64,000 nt of DNA from Robertmurraya massiliosenegalensis JC6 (GTDB lineage Bacteria; Bacillota; Bacilli; Bacillales; Cytobacillaceae): contig NZ_HE978513.1 of NCBI RefSeq assembly GCF_000311725.1, forward strand, positions 346,252-410,251, given 5' to 3'. Below are positions 41,567 to 51,766 of this stretch, piece by piece. Under the pieces are notes generated by a model that worked only from the letters and a program-made list of their open reading frames with translations, made no database searches and was not told where the DNA came from. A program made the translations under genes and the position numbers. Numbering within the stretch: the stretch's first letter is position 1; each line of letters begins with the position of its first letter.

Positions 41567-42413
41567 CTTGAAAATACGGATAACTCCCTAAAATATTTAC
41601 AGAACACCCTAGTGCTTCAAGTTCTGCAATAGCACCGGGAATTAATACATCATCCATTTTCATTTCAATATCGATTAAGAAAAAATAATTGCCAAGCCCT
41701 GTTTTCGTTGGGCGTGACTCGATTTTGGAAAGATTAAGCTTTCTCCATGCAAAGGCAGACAACACTTGGTGGAGAGCCCCGGAACGGTCATCTGCTGGCA
41801 ATGTGATCATTAGAGATGTCTTATCTCCGACCATTTTTAAAGGACTCGTTGATAATTCAATCATTTCTTTCGCCAATACGATGAAACGAGTATGGTTGAA
41901 ATCAAAGTCATGAATATCAGGTGCAACCACTTCTAACCCATATTCTGCTGCCGCTAATTCATTAGCAATAGCTGCAGCTTGCTCTGTAGGATGCTCAAGA
42001 ATATGTTTGGCTGCCGCTGCCGTCGAGGTCACGCTCACTCTTTTTACCCCATTGCAATGTTGATGAAGAAATTTATGGCACTGGGCAATCGCATGGGAAT
42101 GACTGTAGATAACATCTATATTTTTCCACTCTTCTTTATTTTGTGGATGAACCATTAAATGCTGACGAATCGGAGCTGTTACTTCCGCTAAAATTGGTAG
42201 TGGCATTTCATGGATTAAATAATCAAGCGTGATATTAACTGACCCCTCTAGCGCGTTTTCTAACGGAACGACACATGCATCCACTTCATTTTTTATGACA
42301 GCATCCAAGCAATCAGGAATAGTCATATACGGGATTCCCTCTTTAGTAGGAAACATTTCACGTACGGCGATGTCTGTAAAGGTGGCTTTCGGTCCTAAAA
42401 ATGCAATTTTCAT
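41547..42413 (-). CDS. pheA: Prephenate dehydratase
   Basis: PheA converts prephenate to phenylpyruvate for phenylalanine synthesis. The 288-residue monofunctional enzyme has the catalytic TRF-type motif NHTRFIVLAKE and a C-terminal ACT domain for Phe feedback (GALHQVLSAFAWRKLNLSKI, then ESRPTKTGLGNYFF, the ESRP effector motif). It lies downstream of pheB as in B. subtilis. Confidence 0.96.
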   Translation of the reverse strand: MKIAFLGPKATFTDIAVREMFPTKEGIPYMTIPDCLDAVIKNEVDACVVPLENALEGSVNITLDYLIHEMPLPILAEVTAPIRQHLMVHPQNKEEWKNIDVIYSHSHAIAQCHKFLHQHCNGVKRVSVTSTAAAAKHILEHPTEQAAAIANELAAAEYGLEVVAPDIHDFDFNHTRFIVLAKEMIELSTSPLKMVGDKTSLMITLPADDRSGALHQVLSAFAWRKLNLSKIESRPTKTGLGNYFFLIDIEMKMDDVLIPGAIAELEALGCSVNILGSYPYFQVQKRSR

Positions 42414-42511
42414 TATGATATTCCTCCCCTGAAGTCATTCCTCTATGTATTTTCTGCGCAAAAACTATTTTAAAATTTCAAATAATTAATAGCAGAATCT
42501 TGGGACAAATG

Positions 42512-42967
42512 CTATGCCCCAGACCCTAGTACTTCAACATTTTCGACAAATTCAAGCTTTTTTAAGTTAGTCAATAATTCATGAATTTCGATGCCCATTC
42601 CCGTAATATTGAGCGAAAGGGTTACTTGGGCTCTTCCTTGAAGCGGGATCGTTTGATGAATCGTTAGCACGTTACAGCCAGAGGATGCAACCACTCCCAA
42701 TAGCTGAGATAGTGTACCAGAACGGTCCTCTAAATGAAAAAATAAGGTAATTAATTTTTCCTTCACAACCGTATGAAAGGGAAACACGGTGTCTCTATAT
42801 TTATAAAAAGCACTTCGACTCAAATCAACTTGCTGAACAGCATCCCACACGGACTCCACTTTTTTTCGCTCAATCATTTCTTTAGCCTCTAATGTTTTTC
42901 TCATGGCCTCAGGCAAAACATCTTCACGTACTAAAAAAAATTTTCTATCAAATTTATCCTTACTCAT
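42512..42967 (-). CDS. pheB: ACT-domain regulator PheB (ThrR-like)
   Basis: This protein of about 151 residues has an N-terminal helical part with an HTH-like [18 protein letters not shown] and a C-terminal ACT domain ([20 protein letters not shown]). It was named PheB for its operon position. Its B. subtilis counterpart has been described as a regulator of threonine biosynthesis genes (ThrR). ATG 42967 ([10 protein letters not shown]) follows GGGGTGGGGG; the longer frame adds only three residues. Confidence 0.88.
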   Translation of the reverse strand: MSKDKFDRKFFLVREDVLPEAMRKTLEAKEMIERKKVESVWDAVQQVDLSRSAFYKYRDTVFPFHTVVKEKLITLFFHLEDRSGTLSQLLGVVASSGCNVLTIHQTIPLQGRAQVTLSLNITGMGIEIHELLTNLKKLEFVENVEVLGSGA

Positions 42968-43035
42968 TTCCCCCACCCCATTAGAAAAGGGTAAACGCCA
43001 AAAAAGTTCTTTTTGACGTCTCCTTCTCGAGAAAA

Positions 43036-44325
43036 TTAATCAAGAAATTCAAATTCATAATCCATCAGCTTAACCGTATCGCCGCTTTGAATTCCTCTTT
43101 CTCTTAATGCATCATCAACACCCATACCTCTTAACTGTCTCGCAAAGCGACGTACCGATTCATCGTGAGCAAAGTTTGTCATCTTAAACAATTTCTCAAC
43201 CGCATCACCGGAAACAACAAAGCTGCCGTCTGGATCTCTCGTAATAACAAATTCTTTCTGATCTGCTTCATGTTTATAAAGAACGCGGTTAACGTCCGCT
43301 GTTTCTTCCTCATGTACGAGTGGAAATTCTGGTGTTTCTTCCACTTTATCAGCGATGGCAAATAAAAGATCTCTTAAACCTTGTCGAGTCACAGCTGAGA
43401 TTGGGAAAATAGGATAATCTTCTTGCAGTTGACTCTTAAACTTTTGAAGATTTTCTTCCGCTTCTGGCATATCCATTTTATTCGCCACAATAATTTGTGG
43501 TCTCTCGGTTAACCTTAAATTATACTCTTTTAACTCATTATTAATGGTTTTGTAGTCTTCGTATGGGTCTCTTCCTTCTGTTGATGCCATATCAATAACA
43601 TGAACAATGACTCTTGTTCTTTCAATATGACGTAGAAATTGATGTCCTAGCCCAACTCCAGAATGAGCTCCTTCAATTAAACCTGGGAGATCCGCCATGA
43701 CGAAACTTCTATTATCTTCCGTTTCCACCATGCCGAGGTTTGGCGCAATCGTTGTAAAATGATAATCAGCAATTTTCGGCTTTGCTGCTGAAACGACCGA
43801 TAGTAACGTCGATTTTCCTACACTTGGAAAACCTACTAGGCCAACATCAGCTAGAAGCTTTAATTCAAGGACTACTTCTTTTTCCACTCCTGGCTCCCCA
43901 TGCTCAGAAAGCTCTGGTGCTGGGTTAGCCGGCGTAGCAAATCTTGTATTTCCTCGTCCGCCTCGGCCACCGCGAGCAATGACTGCCCTTTGGCCATGTT
44001 CCGTTAAATCAGCGATTACTTCCTTGTTTTCAGCATCTGTAACCACTGTACCTGGTGGGACTTTGACAATCATATCTTTCGCATTGCGACCATGTTGATT
44101 TTTGGACATCCCATGTTCACCACGAGGTGCCTTAAAATGGCGCTTATAGCGGAAGTCCATCAGTGTTCTAAGACCTTCTTCGACCTCAAAAATAACGTCA
44201 GCACCTCTGCCGCCGTCTCCACCAGCTGGACCGCCCTTTGGAACGTATTTCTCACGGCGAAAGGCAACCATTCCATTACCACCGTCTCCACCTTTTACAT
44301 ATATCTTAACTTGATCTACAAACAT
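43036..44325 (-). CDS. obg: GTPase Obg (CgtA)
   Basis: Obg is an essential GTPase in 50S ribosome maturation and stress/sporulation signalling. The 429-residue protein has the glycine-rich Obg fold (first ~158), the G domain with G1 [10 protein letters not shown]3 DLPG and G4 NKMD, and the C-terminal OCT domain. ATG 44325 ([13 protein letters not shown]) follows AGGAGG; the 19-residue upstream extension is unsupported. It follows spo0B, forming the spo0B-obg pair known from Bacillus. Confidence 0.96.
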   Translation of the reverse strand: MFVDQVKIYVKGGDGGNGMVAFRREKYVPKGGPAGGDGGRGADVIFEVEEGLRTLMDFRYKRHFKAPRGEHGMSKNQHGRNAKDMIVKVPPGTVVTDAENKEVIADLTEHGQRAVIARGGRGGRGNTRFATPANPAPELSEHGEPGVEKEVVLELKLLADVGLVGFPSVGKSTLLSVVSAAKPKIADYHFTTIAPNLGMVETEDNRSFVMADLPGLIEGAHSGVGLGHQFLRHIERTRVIVHVIDMASTEGRDPYEDYKTINNELKEYNLRLTERPQIIVANKMDMPEAEENLQKFKSQLQEDYPIFPISAVTRQGLRDLLFAIADKVEETPEFPLVHEEETADVNRVLYKHEADQKEFVITRDPDGSFVVSGDAVEKLFKMTNFAHDESVRRFARQLRGMGVDDALRERGIQSGDTVKLMDYEFEFLD

Positions 44326-44425
44326 TTTTGTCCTCCTGTCAGCAGTAGATGTGTCATTATGTAATGTCATTTCTAAAAGCATTTTAGTTCATGCTCTTCC
44401 TGCATCCTAACGCATCATTGATATC

Positions 44426-44968
44426 TCATTGATAAGGCATAAATACTTCAATGGATAATTCTTGTTCTGAAAGCTCATGCACTTTTTTAAAAAATTTGGA
44501 TGGTTCTTGAAGAAAGCGCCTGATATGCTCAATATCTGTTATTATTCCTCGAAAATCAAAAAAGAAACCGATCCCATATTCTTGCCTTTGAATCGTTATC
44601 GATAAATGATTTTCATGAAAAGCTTTAATGGCTTTATTTAATTCTTCTAAAAATGTGTTTGTCCAATTTGTTAGTTCGTCATCCTTCACGAAATGACGTG
44701 TTGATAGATTTATTTCGTTGATAATCTCATATTCAAGGTGAATGGAATGACTTTCCCAATTATAGGTTAGAAGCAATGCTGCAAATTGAGGAATGTTCAG
44801 GTTGGATAGAATTGATTCTTGTCTTGTTTCCACAACAATTTCATCAATAATTTCTTTGACACGCTCTATTTTGTTTAAAGACAGATTTCCTTTAATTAAT
44901 TGAATCTTATTCAGCCAATCATGCCTTGCATGGCTTAAAAGCTCAATCGTATCCCATTCTTTTTTCAT
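44426..44968 (-). CDS. spo0B: Sporulation initiation phosphotransferase Spo0B
   Basis: Spo0B relays phosphate from Spo0F to Spo0A. The 180-residue protein has the four-helix dimerisation region with the phosphorylated histidine in RHDWLNKIQLIKGNL (H16) and a degenerate histidine-kinase-like C-terminal domain. It lies between rpmA and obg as in B. subtilis. A six-unit tandem repeat lies just upstream. Confidence 0.93.
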   Translation of the reverse strand: MKKEWDTIELLSHARHDWLNKIQLIKGNLSLNKIERVKEIIDEIVVETRQESILSNLNIPQFAALLLTYNWESHSIHLEYEIINEINLSTRHFVKDDELTNWTNTFLEELNKAIKAFHENHLSITIQRQEYGIGFFFDFRGIITDIEHIRRFLQEPSKFFKKVHELSEQELSIEVFMPYQ

Positions 44969-45060
44969 ATAAGCACTCCTAAATGAACGAACTGAAACCT
45001 TCTTCTTGCTAGTATATCAAAATAACCAGTTTAGGGGTTAAAATTCTAAGTGAAAATTAG

Positions 45061-45180
45061 ATTTATCAGTCTAATTTCAAATATATCAGTCTAATTTCGA
45101 TTTTATCGGTCTAAATCGAAATTTATCGGTCTAAAATCAGATTTATCGGTCTAAATCGCCATTATATCAGTCAAAGCGAA
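45061..45180. repeat. Six-unit 20-bp tandem repeat
   Basis: Six consecutive units of exactly 20 bp (45061, 45081, 45101, 45121, 45141, 45161) have consensus ATTTATCRGTCTAAATCGAA. The TATC-R-GTC core is in every unit; the last unit is the most diverged. It fills the gap between the rpmA terminator and the spo0B start. There are no spacers, so it is not a CRISPR. Confidence 0.9.
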
Positions 45181-45216
45181 ATCTCACTTCTCCAACCCCA
45201 AATCCTTAAAACTCAA

Positions 45217-45253
45217 AAAAACTCTAACCTAAAACGGTTAGAGTTTTTTTAAA
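45217..45253 (-). terminator. Terminator of the rplU-prp-rpmA operon
   Basis: AAAAACTCTAACC and GGTTAGAGTTTTT arms with T runs on either side follow rpmA closely. Confidence 0.85.
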
Positions 45254-45257
45254 AGAA

Positions 45258-45897
<640 letters not shown>

Positions 45898-45905
45898 AAA
45901 CCGCC

Positions 45906-46214
45906 TTACGCGTTGATTTTTTCAATTACAACTTTAGTGTATGGCTGACGATGACCTTGCTTTTTGTGATAGTTTTTCTTCGCTTTGTATTTGAAAACGA
46001 TAATCTTCTTCGCACGGCCTTGTTTTTCAACTTTAGCTGTAACAGAAGCACCTTCAACTACTGGGCTACCAACTTTAACGTTTTCGCCACCAACGAATAA
46101 AACCTTATCAAATGTAACTGTTTCGCCTGCTTCAGCGTTTAACTTTTCAATGTAGATTGCTTGACCTTCTTCTACTTTGATTTGCTTACCACCAGTTTCG
46201 ATAATTGCGTACAT
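45906..46214 (-). CDS. rplU: 50S ribosomal protein L21
   Basis: L21 is a 102-residue 23S rRNA-binding protein ([18 protein letters not shown]). The start at ATG 46214 follows AGGAGGTG; the three extra residues of the longer frame overlap that site. The gene is preceded by a conserved structured leader and a strong promoter. Confidence 0.97.
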   Translation of the reverse strand: MYAIIETGGKQIKVEEGQAIYIEKLNAEAGETVTFDKVLFVGGENVKVGSPVVEGASVTAKVEKQGRAKKIIVFKYKAKKNYHKKQGHRQPYTKVVIEKINA

Positions 46215-46223
46215 GAACTGCAC

Positions 46224-46330
46224 CTCCTCTTAGACTCAGACTCGCCATCACAGGTATTTTCCTAGGAAAATTTCAAGACCTGATCTGTGCGGTTGTAGCA
46301 CGGGTGCGCTACAAACATAACATGAAAATA
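46224..46330 (-). promoter_or_regulatory. L21 leader (autoregulatory 5' UTR)
   Basis: The leader contains TTTGTAGCGCA and TGCTACAA arms forming a first hairpin, then CAGGTCTTGAAATTTTCC, AGGAAAATACCTG and GGCGAGTCTGAGTC. This is the pattern of the Firmicute L21 leader thought to bind L21 for feedback control. The call rests on position and recognisable arms, not on a covariance search. Confidence 0.75.
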
Positions 46331-46357
46331 TTATCACAGTCCGACTAGTAGTGTCAA
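46328..46357 (-). promoter_or_regulatory. rplU operon promoter
   Basis: The -35 TTGACA (46352-46357) is followed by GATAAT at 16-bp spacing (46330-46335) or TAATAT at 18 bp. It overlaps the last codon of rng. Confidence 0.75.
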
Positions 46358-47808
46358 TATGAATTTCCTCTTCCAATATCCGCTTTCGTTCCCATCTGCT
46401 TAATTCGATAAGACGGCTTCGCTCCTTCTTCAATAGAAAAATAAAGCTCCATCCCACATATTTCTTCTATAAGCTTTTGCTGACTCCCGTTTTCTCCAGT
46501 AAAAATGTCCTTAACATCCGCTGTGGCTTCTATTAATACCGCTTCAAAATCCTTGCCTCTTAACGCCAATAGCTCACGTTCTAAACGAAAGGAGAGCGTT
46601 TCTGCACTTAAGACCTTTCCATACCCCGCGCACACTTGGCAAGTGCTCATTAATGTCTCACTGAGGGAAACTCGTGTTTTCATTCTTGTCATTTGCAGAA
46701 TACCGAGAGGGGTAAAACCGACGACCCTCGTTCTTCGCTCATCCTCTTGCAAAGCCACTTCTAATTTCCTTCTCACTTGCTCACGAATCTTTTGTTCTTT
46801 CATATCGATAAAGTCAACGAGTATCATCCCTGCTAGGCCACGGAGACGAATTTGCCGAGCAATCTCCGTTGCTGCTAACAGATTCGTCTTCATTACCGTA
46901 TCTTGAAGATGATGCTTTCCCGAAAACTGCCCTGTGTTCACATCGATCACCGTTAATGCTTCCGTCTCATCAAAGACCAAATAAGCACCGTTCTCTAACC
47001 AAACTACTTTTTTCAAGGCATTCTCTATCTCATACTCTAAACGATAGAGCGAAAAAACATCTTCTTTTTCCTGCTGATATACTAATTCAACATGGTGACA
47101 AACAGCCTCCAGTTCCTTTTTCATCTCTAGAGTATCAACGACAACTCGCCCTGAATCTAGCTTTGAAATGACCCCCTTTACTTCTTCTAAAAAGAAATTG
47201 CGTGAGATGACCAAGCCCGGTTTTTTCATCGATTTAACTGTTTGAATCATCGTTGCATACTTCACTCTTAATTGCTCGAGTTCAGCCAAGACCTCTTCCT
47301 TTGTGCGTTCAACACATACAGTTCGAAATAAGATTCCTTCATCTCTCCGTTTGAATTCATTCCCAAGTTGGCGCCATTCTTCTCTAACTGTTTCATCGAT
47401 TTTCTTCGATACAGCCACAAATTCCCCTTGTGGAGTATAGACCGTCATATCTCCACCAAGTTCAATCATTCCTGTTACTCTCGGCCCCTTATCACCGGTT
47501 GCATCTTTTTCCACTTGAACAAGGATTTTTTCTCCTTGATGAAGATAGCTGGAAATCCCTTTATCTTCTTGCGACACGAAAAAAGCCGGGAGCTTATCCC
47601 GGTGTAAAAATCCATTTTTTTCAAGACCGATATTGATAAAAGCAGCATTCATCCCCGGCAAAACTTTTTCCACTATTCCTAAATAAATCGAGCCGACGAT
47701 CGACTGTTGCTGAGGCTGTTCAATAACAAGCTTTTCAACCTTTTGCTTTTTAATTAATGCATACCTTTTTTCTTTTCCAATTCCATTTACAACAAGCACA
47801 TTCACCAA
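46354..47808 (-). CDS. rng: Ribonuclease E/G family protein (Rng)
   Basis: This is an endoribonuclease for rRNA and mRNA processing. The 484-residue protein has the S1 RNA-binding subdomain (GSIYLGIVEKVLPGMNAAFI), the DNase I-like catalytic core with metal ligands in LTVIDVNTGQFSG and ILVDFIDMK, and the zinc-link CQVCAGYG. RNase E/G is absent from B. subtilis, so this gene helps mark the lineage as a different Bacillaceae genus. It lies between spoIVFB and rplU. Confidence 0.93.
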   Translation of the reverse strand: MVNVLVVNGIGKEKRYALIKKQKVEKLVIEQPQQQSIVGSIYLGIVEKVLPGMNAAFINIGLEKNGFLHRDKLPAFFVSQEDKGISSYLHQGEKILVQVEKDATGDKGPRVTGMIELGGDMTVYTPQGEFVAVSKKIDETVREEWRQLGNEFKRRDEGILFRTVCVERTKEEVLAELEQLRVKYATMIQTVKSMKKPGLVISRNFFLEEVKGVISKLDSGRVVVDTLEMKKELEAVCHHVELVYQQEKEDVFSLYRLEYEIENALKKVVWLENGAYLVFDETEALTVIDVNTGQFSGKHHLQDTVMKTNLLAATEIARQIRLRGLAGMILVDFIDMKEQKIREQVRRKLEVALQEDERRTRVVGFTPLGILQMTRMKTRVSLSETLMSTCQVCAGYGKVLSAETLSFRLERELLALRGKDFEAVLIEATADVKDIFTGENGSQQKLIEEICGMELYFSIEEGAKPSYRIKQMGTKADIGRGNSY

Positions 47809-47851
47809 TAAAACTCCTTACCTACTTCATAGTTCTTCTATTTTCTCAAAT

Positions 47852-48718
47852 TTAATACGGATACAGCAAGTCCCCTATCTTAGCGGTAATTTGTTTTTCA
47901 GCAAAATAAGCATGCAAAAGTTCATTTTCATCCAAGGAACCCGTTTCCTTACCATTTTTCTCAATAATGATCGGATGTTTATAGCCTCGTTGAAATCGTT
48001 CTAGCACATGAATCACGAGTTCGTCGGGCTCCACCACAATCGGTTTTAGCTTACGAAATTCATTTTTCTTTCCATAATACCTTTCCATTAAAAATCGAAT
48101 AAAGACGTAACGACTTTGCTTCCACTCATAACGTAAAGTGAAAAGAATAAAGGAAATGACAATCCACACATTTAAATTAATCGGTTCAATCATTAACATC
48201 AAAATGGAAAACAGGGCCACCACTAATATCGAAATAATCAATGTTTGTTTAAATGCCTTTGGGAAGGAATCTTTTAAAGATAGCCATAAAAAAATAAATT
48301 TCCCCCCATCCAATGGCCAAATAGGGAGTAAATTGAAAAGTAAAATCATGAGATTAAATTGGATGAAATTCGTAAAAATAAACTCTTGGATCAGCCCGAA
48401 TTCATGTAAGACAAAAGCCGCAGCCATTAACCAAAGATGCTGAACCGGACCAGCCAAGGTCACGATCGCCTCTTCTTTTAATGGACGATTGCCATGTTCG
48501 TCCATCTCCGCTACTCCTCCAAACGGTAGAATGGAAATTTTCTTCACTCTCCACGAAAAAAAAGAAGCGGCAGCCGCATGTCCTAACTCATGGATAAAAA
48601 TAATCAAGAGTAAGAGAGATAATTCAATAAAATGCGCCGTTACAACCGCTATTGCTACAACAACCCATAACAATGGGTGAATATATATTTTTTGAAAAAG
48701 GGAAAGAAAGTTAGTCAA
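47852..48718 (-). CDS. spoIVFB: Site-2 metalloprotease SpoIVFB
   Basis: SpoIVFB cleaves pro-sigma-K in the outer forespore membrane. The 288-residue protein has the S2P zinc motif HELGHAAAA in the first membrane helices, the third ligand motif LLPIWPLDGGK and a C-terminal CBS-like domain. It starts at TTG 48718, overlapping the spoIVFA stop by 8 nt, with AGGTG upstream. The two genes are translationally coupled as in B. subtilis. Confidence 0.94.
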   Translation of the reverse strand: MTNFLSLFQKIYIHPLLWVVVAIAVVTAHFIELSLLLLIIFIHELGHAAAASFFSWRVKKISILPFGGVAEMDEHGNRPLKEEAIVTLAGPVQHLWLMAAAFVLHEFGLIQEFIFTNFIQFNLMILLFNLLPIWPLDGGKFIFLWLSLKDSFPKAFKQTLIISILVVALFSILMLMIEPINLNVWIVISFILFTLRYEWKQSRYVFIRFLMERYYGKKNEFRKLKPIVVEPDELVIHVLERFQRGYKHPIIIEKNGKETGSLDENELLHAYFAEKQITAKIGDLLYPY

Positions 48719-49481
48719 ATTGGATCACCTGTATGGGGTCAATAAAGTCATCCCCTTTTTTAATAGCAAAGTAAAACATTCCTTTCGTTCCATCACCAGC
48801 ATTGGCTGCTGTACCAACACTGTTTCCTTTTTGAACAAATTCATATAACGTGACATCAACGGATTCTAGATTTCCGTACCAAGTTTCACTCTTATCTGCA
48901 TGTTGAATGATGACAGTCTTGCCGAAGCCCTCCTCATCGCCAACATAACTGACTCTTCCTTCGCTCATCGCTGTTACCGCTGCCCCTTTTTCCGTTTCAA
49001 TGGAGACCTTCTGTCCATCCTCTGCAAATTCCTCTAATATCCGTGCAGCAGCTGGAAGGGCATATTCTTGGCTATCCTCTGTTTCTTGTTCATCCTCGTT
49101 TTGATTAAATGGTAAAAGGGCTAACGGCTTGCCAAATTTATTCTCATACCAATCGGCCACTGCCGCAAATTGAAAGTCATGTTCCATCGATTTCGTAACA
49201 AAGTTTTTTACTGGCTGTAAGGATTCTCCCCCATTTCGGAAAATAATGGCCACAATGAGCACAAGGCATGCAGAAGCCAATATTTTAAAGAGAAAAAACT
49301 CTTTATTAAAAAGGGGATGACCACCTTCTCCTGGATCCGTTTCATAGGAGGGGAACTTTTCAAAACCATACTTTTCTTCCTCTTCTACAACGAGAAAACG
49401 ATCATTTACATTTTTCGTCATTCGCTCCCTTTCTCGTTTCCGTTTTGCCATCCTTTTTCTAATATCATCCGCTCTAGACAT
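48711..49481 (-). CDS. spoIVFA: SpoIVFB inhibitor and scaffold SpoIVFA
   Basis: SpoIVFA holds SpoIVFB inactive with BofA until SpoIVB cleaves it. The 256-residue protein has a charged N-terminal cytosolic part, one membrane helix (FKILASACLVLIVAIIF) and an extracytoplasmic degenerate M23 peptidase-like domain (AVTAMSEGRVSYVGDEEGFG, then VIIQHADKSETWYGNL). Zinc ligands are incomplete, consistent with a non-catalytic role. Confidence 0.93.
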   Translation of the reverse strand: MSRADDIRKRMAKRKRERERMTKNVNDRFLVVEEEEKYGFEKFPSYETDPGEGGHPLFNKEFFLFKILASACLVLIVAIIFRNGGESLQPVKNFVTKSMEHDFQFAAVADWYENKFGKPLALLPFNQNEDEQETEDSQEYALPAAARILEEFAEDGQKVSIETEKGAAVTAMSEGRVSYVGDEEGFGKTVIIQHADKSETWYGNLESVDVTLYEFVQKGNSVGTAANAGDGTKGMFYFAIKKGDDFIDPIQVIQFD

Positions 49482-49637
49482 GACCCACCAATCCCTTTAT
49501 CTAGTTTGTACAAGTCTATGAGTTGTCCACCTCATATATGACAAGAAAGAATCAGCTAAATCTGTAAAAAGAACAAAGCTCCTACAAAATGTAGGAAGCT
49601 CCCGGTTTGTCTCATTCGATCCAACCATCTCTCACCC

Positions 49638-49894
49638 TTAAGCGGAATTTTTCCTGTTATCTCCTCGATGGAGTTCCATTTAGGAGAAATAACGGAAGAT
49701 TTTCCGCTTATAGAGAGCAAAATCGTTTATTTTGGTATTTTTTGAGGGAATAGCAGGAAATTTTCCTGTTATGTTGGCTCTTTTTCATGCTGCTTGCTCA
49801 TTAAGCGGAATTTTTCCTGTTATGTTTTCATGCCGATACGCCAACTGTTTATACGAACACGTTATCCACAAGTCGAGGGAATTTATAAATTCCT
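49638..49894. repeat. Dispersed ~250-bp intergenic repeat, copy B
   Basis: The partner of 12800-13050, in the same orientation, lies in the 460-bp gap between spoIVFA and minD. It shares the blocks AAGCGGAATTTTTCCTGTTA, TGCTTGCTCATTAAGCGG and GAGGGAATT. No open frame of note. Confidence 0.8.
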
Positions 49895-49897
49895 GAC

Positions 49898-49934
49898 AAA
49901 GAAAAAGAACCGAAGCTTTCTCCGGTTCTCAAAC
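49898..49934 (-). terminator. Terminator of minCD
   Basis: On the minus strand GAGAACCGGAGAAAGCTTCGGTTCTTTTTC folds with AGAACCG and CGGTTCT arms and a T tail. Confidence 0.75.
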
Positions 49935-49942
49935 ACTCTTCT

Positions 49943-50746
49943 TTATTTAACTCCAAAAAACTTTTTCAGCTTGGTAAAGACACCTTTATCCTCATCACCA
50001 AGTGGCTGAAGGGGAACGGATTCTCCTAAAATACGACGGGCAATATTGCGATAAGCGATCGAAGCTTTACTATTCGGATTCAAGGCAATCGGTTCACCAT
50101 GATTCGAGGCCTTAATCACTTCGTCATCATCTGCGACAATCCCAATTAATTCAATCGATAAATGCGTTGTGATTTCATCGACATCAAGCATATCCCCATT
50201 TTTCATTAAATGGTTACGAATCCGATTGATCACAAGTTTAGGCGACTCAACACCTTCTTCCTTTTCAAGAAGACCGATAATCCGATCCGCATCACGGACC
50301 GCTGAGACTTCAGGAGTCGTGACGACAATCGCTCGATCTGCTCCCGCCACGGCATTTTTGTACCCTTGCTCAATCCCAGCTGGACAATCAATGATAATAT
50401 AGTCATAGTCTGATTTTAGAGAATCTACTAGGACCTTCATTTGTTCTGGTAAAACAGCTGTTTTATCGCTGGTTTGTGCAGCAGGGAGTAAATAAAGTAG
50501 ATCATCAAAACGCTTGTCCTTCACAAGAGCTTGGTGAATTTTGCATCGACCTTGTATGACATCGACTAAATCATAGATAATGCGGTTTTCAAGACCCATA
50601 ACAACATCCAAGTTTCTTAAACCAATATCTGTGTCAACCAAGCAAACTCTTTTTCCTTGAAGGGCTAAAGCTGTACCAATATTTGCAGATGTGGTCGTCT
50701 TCCCAACCCCACCTTTTCCAGATGTTATAACGATTGCTTCCCCCAC
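49943..50746 (-). CDS. minD: Septum-site determining ATPase MinD
   Basis: MinD is the membrane-bound ATPase that recruits MinC to poles. The 267-residue protein has the deviant Walker A GKGGVGKTT (residues 10-18), Walker B in IIIDCPAG and the C-terminal amphipathic membrane helix FTKLKKFFG. GTG 50746 follows AAGGAGG. It is encoded 1 nt downstream of minC. Confidence 0.97.
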   Translation of the reverse strand: MGEAIVITSGKGGVGKTTTSANIGTALALQGKRVCLVDTDIGLRNLDVVMGLENRIIYDLVDVIQGRCKIHQALVKDKRFDDLLYLLPAAQTSDKTAVLPEQMKVLVDSLKSDYDYIIIDCPAGIEQGYKNAVAGADRAIVVTTPEVSAVRDADRIIGLLEKEEGVESPKLVINRIRNHLMKNGDMLDVDEITTHLSIELIGIVADDDEVIKASNHGEPIALNPNSKASIAYRNIARRILGESVPLQPLGDEDKGVFTKLKKFFGVK

Positions 50747-50747
50747 T

Positions 50748-51428
50748 TTAGAGTCCTCCTTCCAATCTTGTTAAATTTGGTCTAAGACGCATCAAAACTT
50801 GTAATCTATCAATAATAATTTGGTCATTTTGATCAATATAGGCACATTCCATTTCACGTCGGTCGTCCTCTCCATTGACATCGGGAGAACGGCTGATCGC
50901 ATCGCTGATTCTTAACTGGGTCGGCATCATAATCGAGGCAGAAATAACGGCTTCTGAATTCCCGTTCGCTCCTGCATGAGCAATTCCTTTTAATGCGCCC
51001 ATGACAAAAACATTACCACCAGCGACGACTTTCCCACCAGGGTTTACATCACCAATTAATAGTAAATCACCTGGCACTTCAAGAACTTGACCAGAACGGA
51101 CCATTCTTGCAACCGAAATGATTTCATGTTCTTCAATCATTTGCTGTGCTTCAAGCTTTGATATGACATTGGACTCAATCGATTCGACGACAAGATTCTT
51201 TTTTTGCCGAATTAAAGTCTTGATTTCTTCTTGCTGTTCTTCACTTAAATAGCGATTTCCAACTTTTACTCTCACGGAAATAAGGGGTTGATCCTTATTT
51301 GCCCTTTGATTCTCTGTAAGCTTTTCATTCAACTCCCTTTTTAATTCCTCATAGGAGCATTGATCGTCTAAATGTAACGTTAATCCATCTTTCGTTCCTT
51401 TTATTAGGACATTCTGTGTCTTCTTCAT
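50748..51428 (-). CDS. minC: Septum-site determining protein MinC
   Basis: MinC blocks FtsZ assembly away from midcell. The 226-residue protein has an N-terminal FtsZ-inhibitory domain (to about 100) and a C-terminal beta-helix that binds MinD ([20 protein letters not shown] onward, with [18 protein letters not shown]). In Bacillus it works with MinD and DivIVA. It is separated from mreD by a 338-bp gap that carries a probable promoter. Confidence 0.96.
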   Translation of the reverse strand: MKKTQNVLIKGTKDGLTLHLDDQCSYEELKRELNEKLTENQRANKDQPLISVRVKVGNRYLSEEQQEEIKTLIRQKKNLVVESIESNVISKLEAQQMIEEHEIISVARMVRSGQVLEVPGDLLLIGDVNPGGKVVAGGNVFVMGALKGIAHAGANGNSEAVISASIMMPTQLRISDAISRSPDVNGEDDRREMECAYIDQNDQIIIDRLQVLMRLRPNLTRLEGGL

Positions 51429-51623
51429 ATCAAGATGTTCACCTCAAAAGAAAAGCGTAAAGCGCCCTATAGCCTATTTAGCAAAATATCGGGTGCTGAA
51501 GCTTGGCATATATCAAGCATACCATTTAAACTTTTTTAATCACATACTTTTTTATTTGCTGTTTTCGTACAGATATGATTTTTGGAATGGTCCTAATACC
51601 GACACCATTCCGATTTACCCGAA

Positions 51624-51653
51624 AGTATAGTACCACGGACAAAAGTATGTCCA
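51624..51653 (-). promoter_or_regulatory. Possible minCD promoter
   Basis: TGGACA (51648-51653), 18-bp spacer and TATACT (51624-51629) lie in the 338-bp stretch between minC and mreD (51429-51766). The same stretch also has an inverted repeat GGAATGGT/ACCATTCC (51574-51612 region). I see no gene in it. Confidence 0.45.
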
Positions 51654-51766
51654 TTCTTTTCTCTGTTGGGTACATGAGAAAAGAGCCTTTTTATCGCATG
51701 CCATAAAAGACCTTCAAAGAATGAAGAGCCTGTAACAGGTATTCGACAAATAGAGTGAATAATCCT

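Noticed and set aside
45061-45180. Possible CRISPR array
   Set aside because: Units are contiguous 20-mers with no unique spacers and no cas genes nearby.
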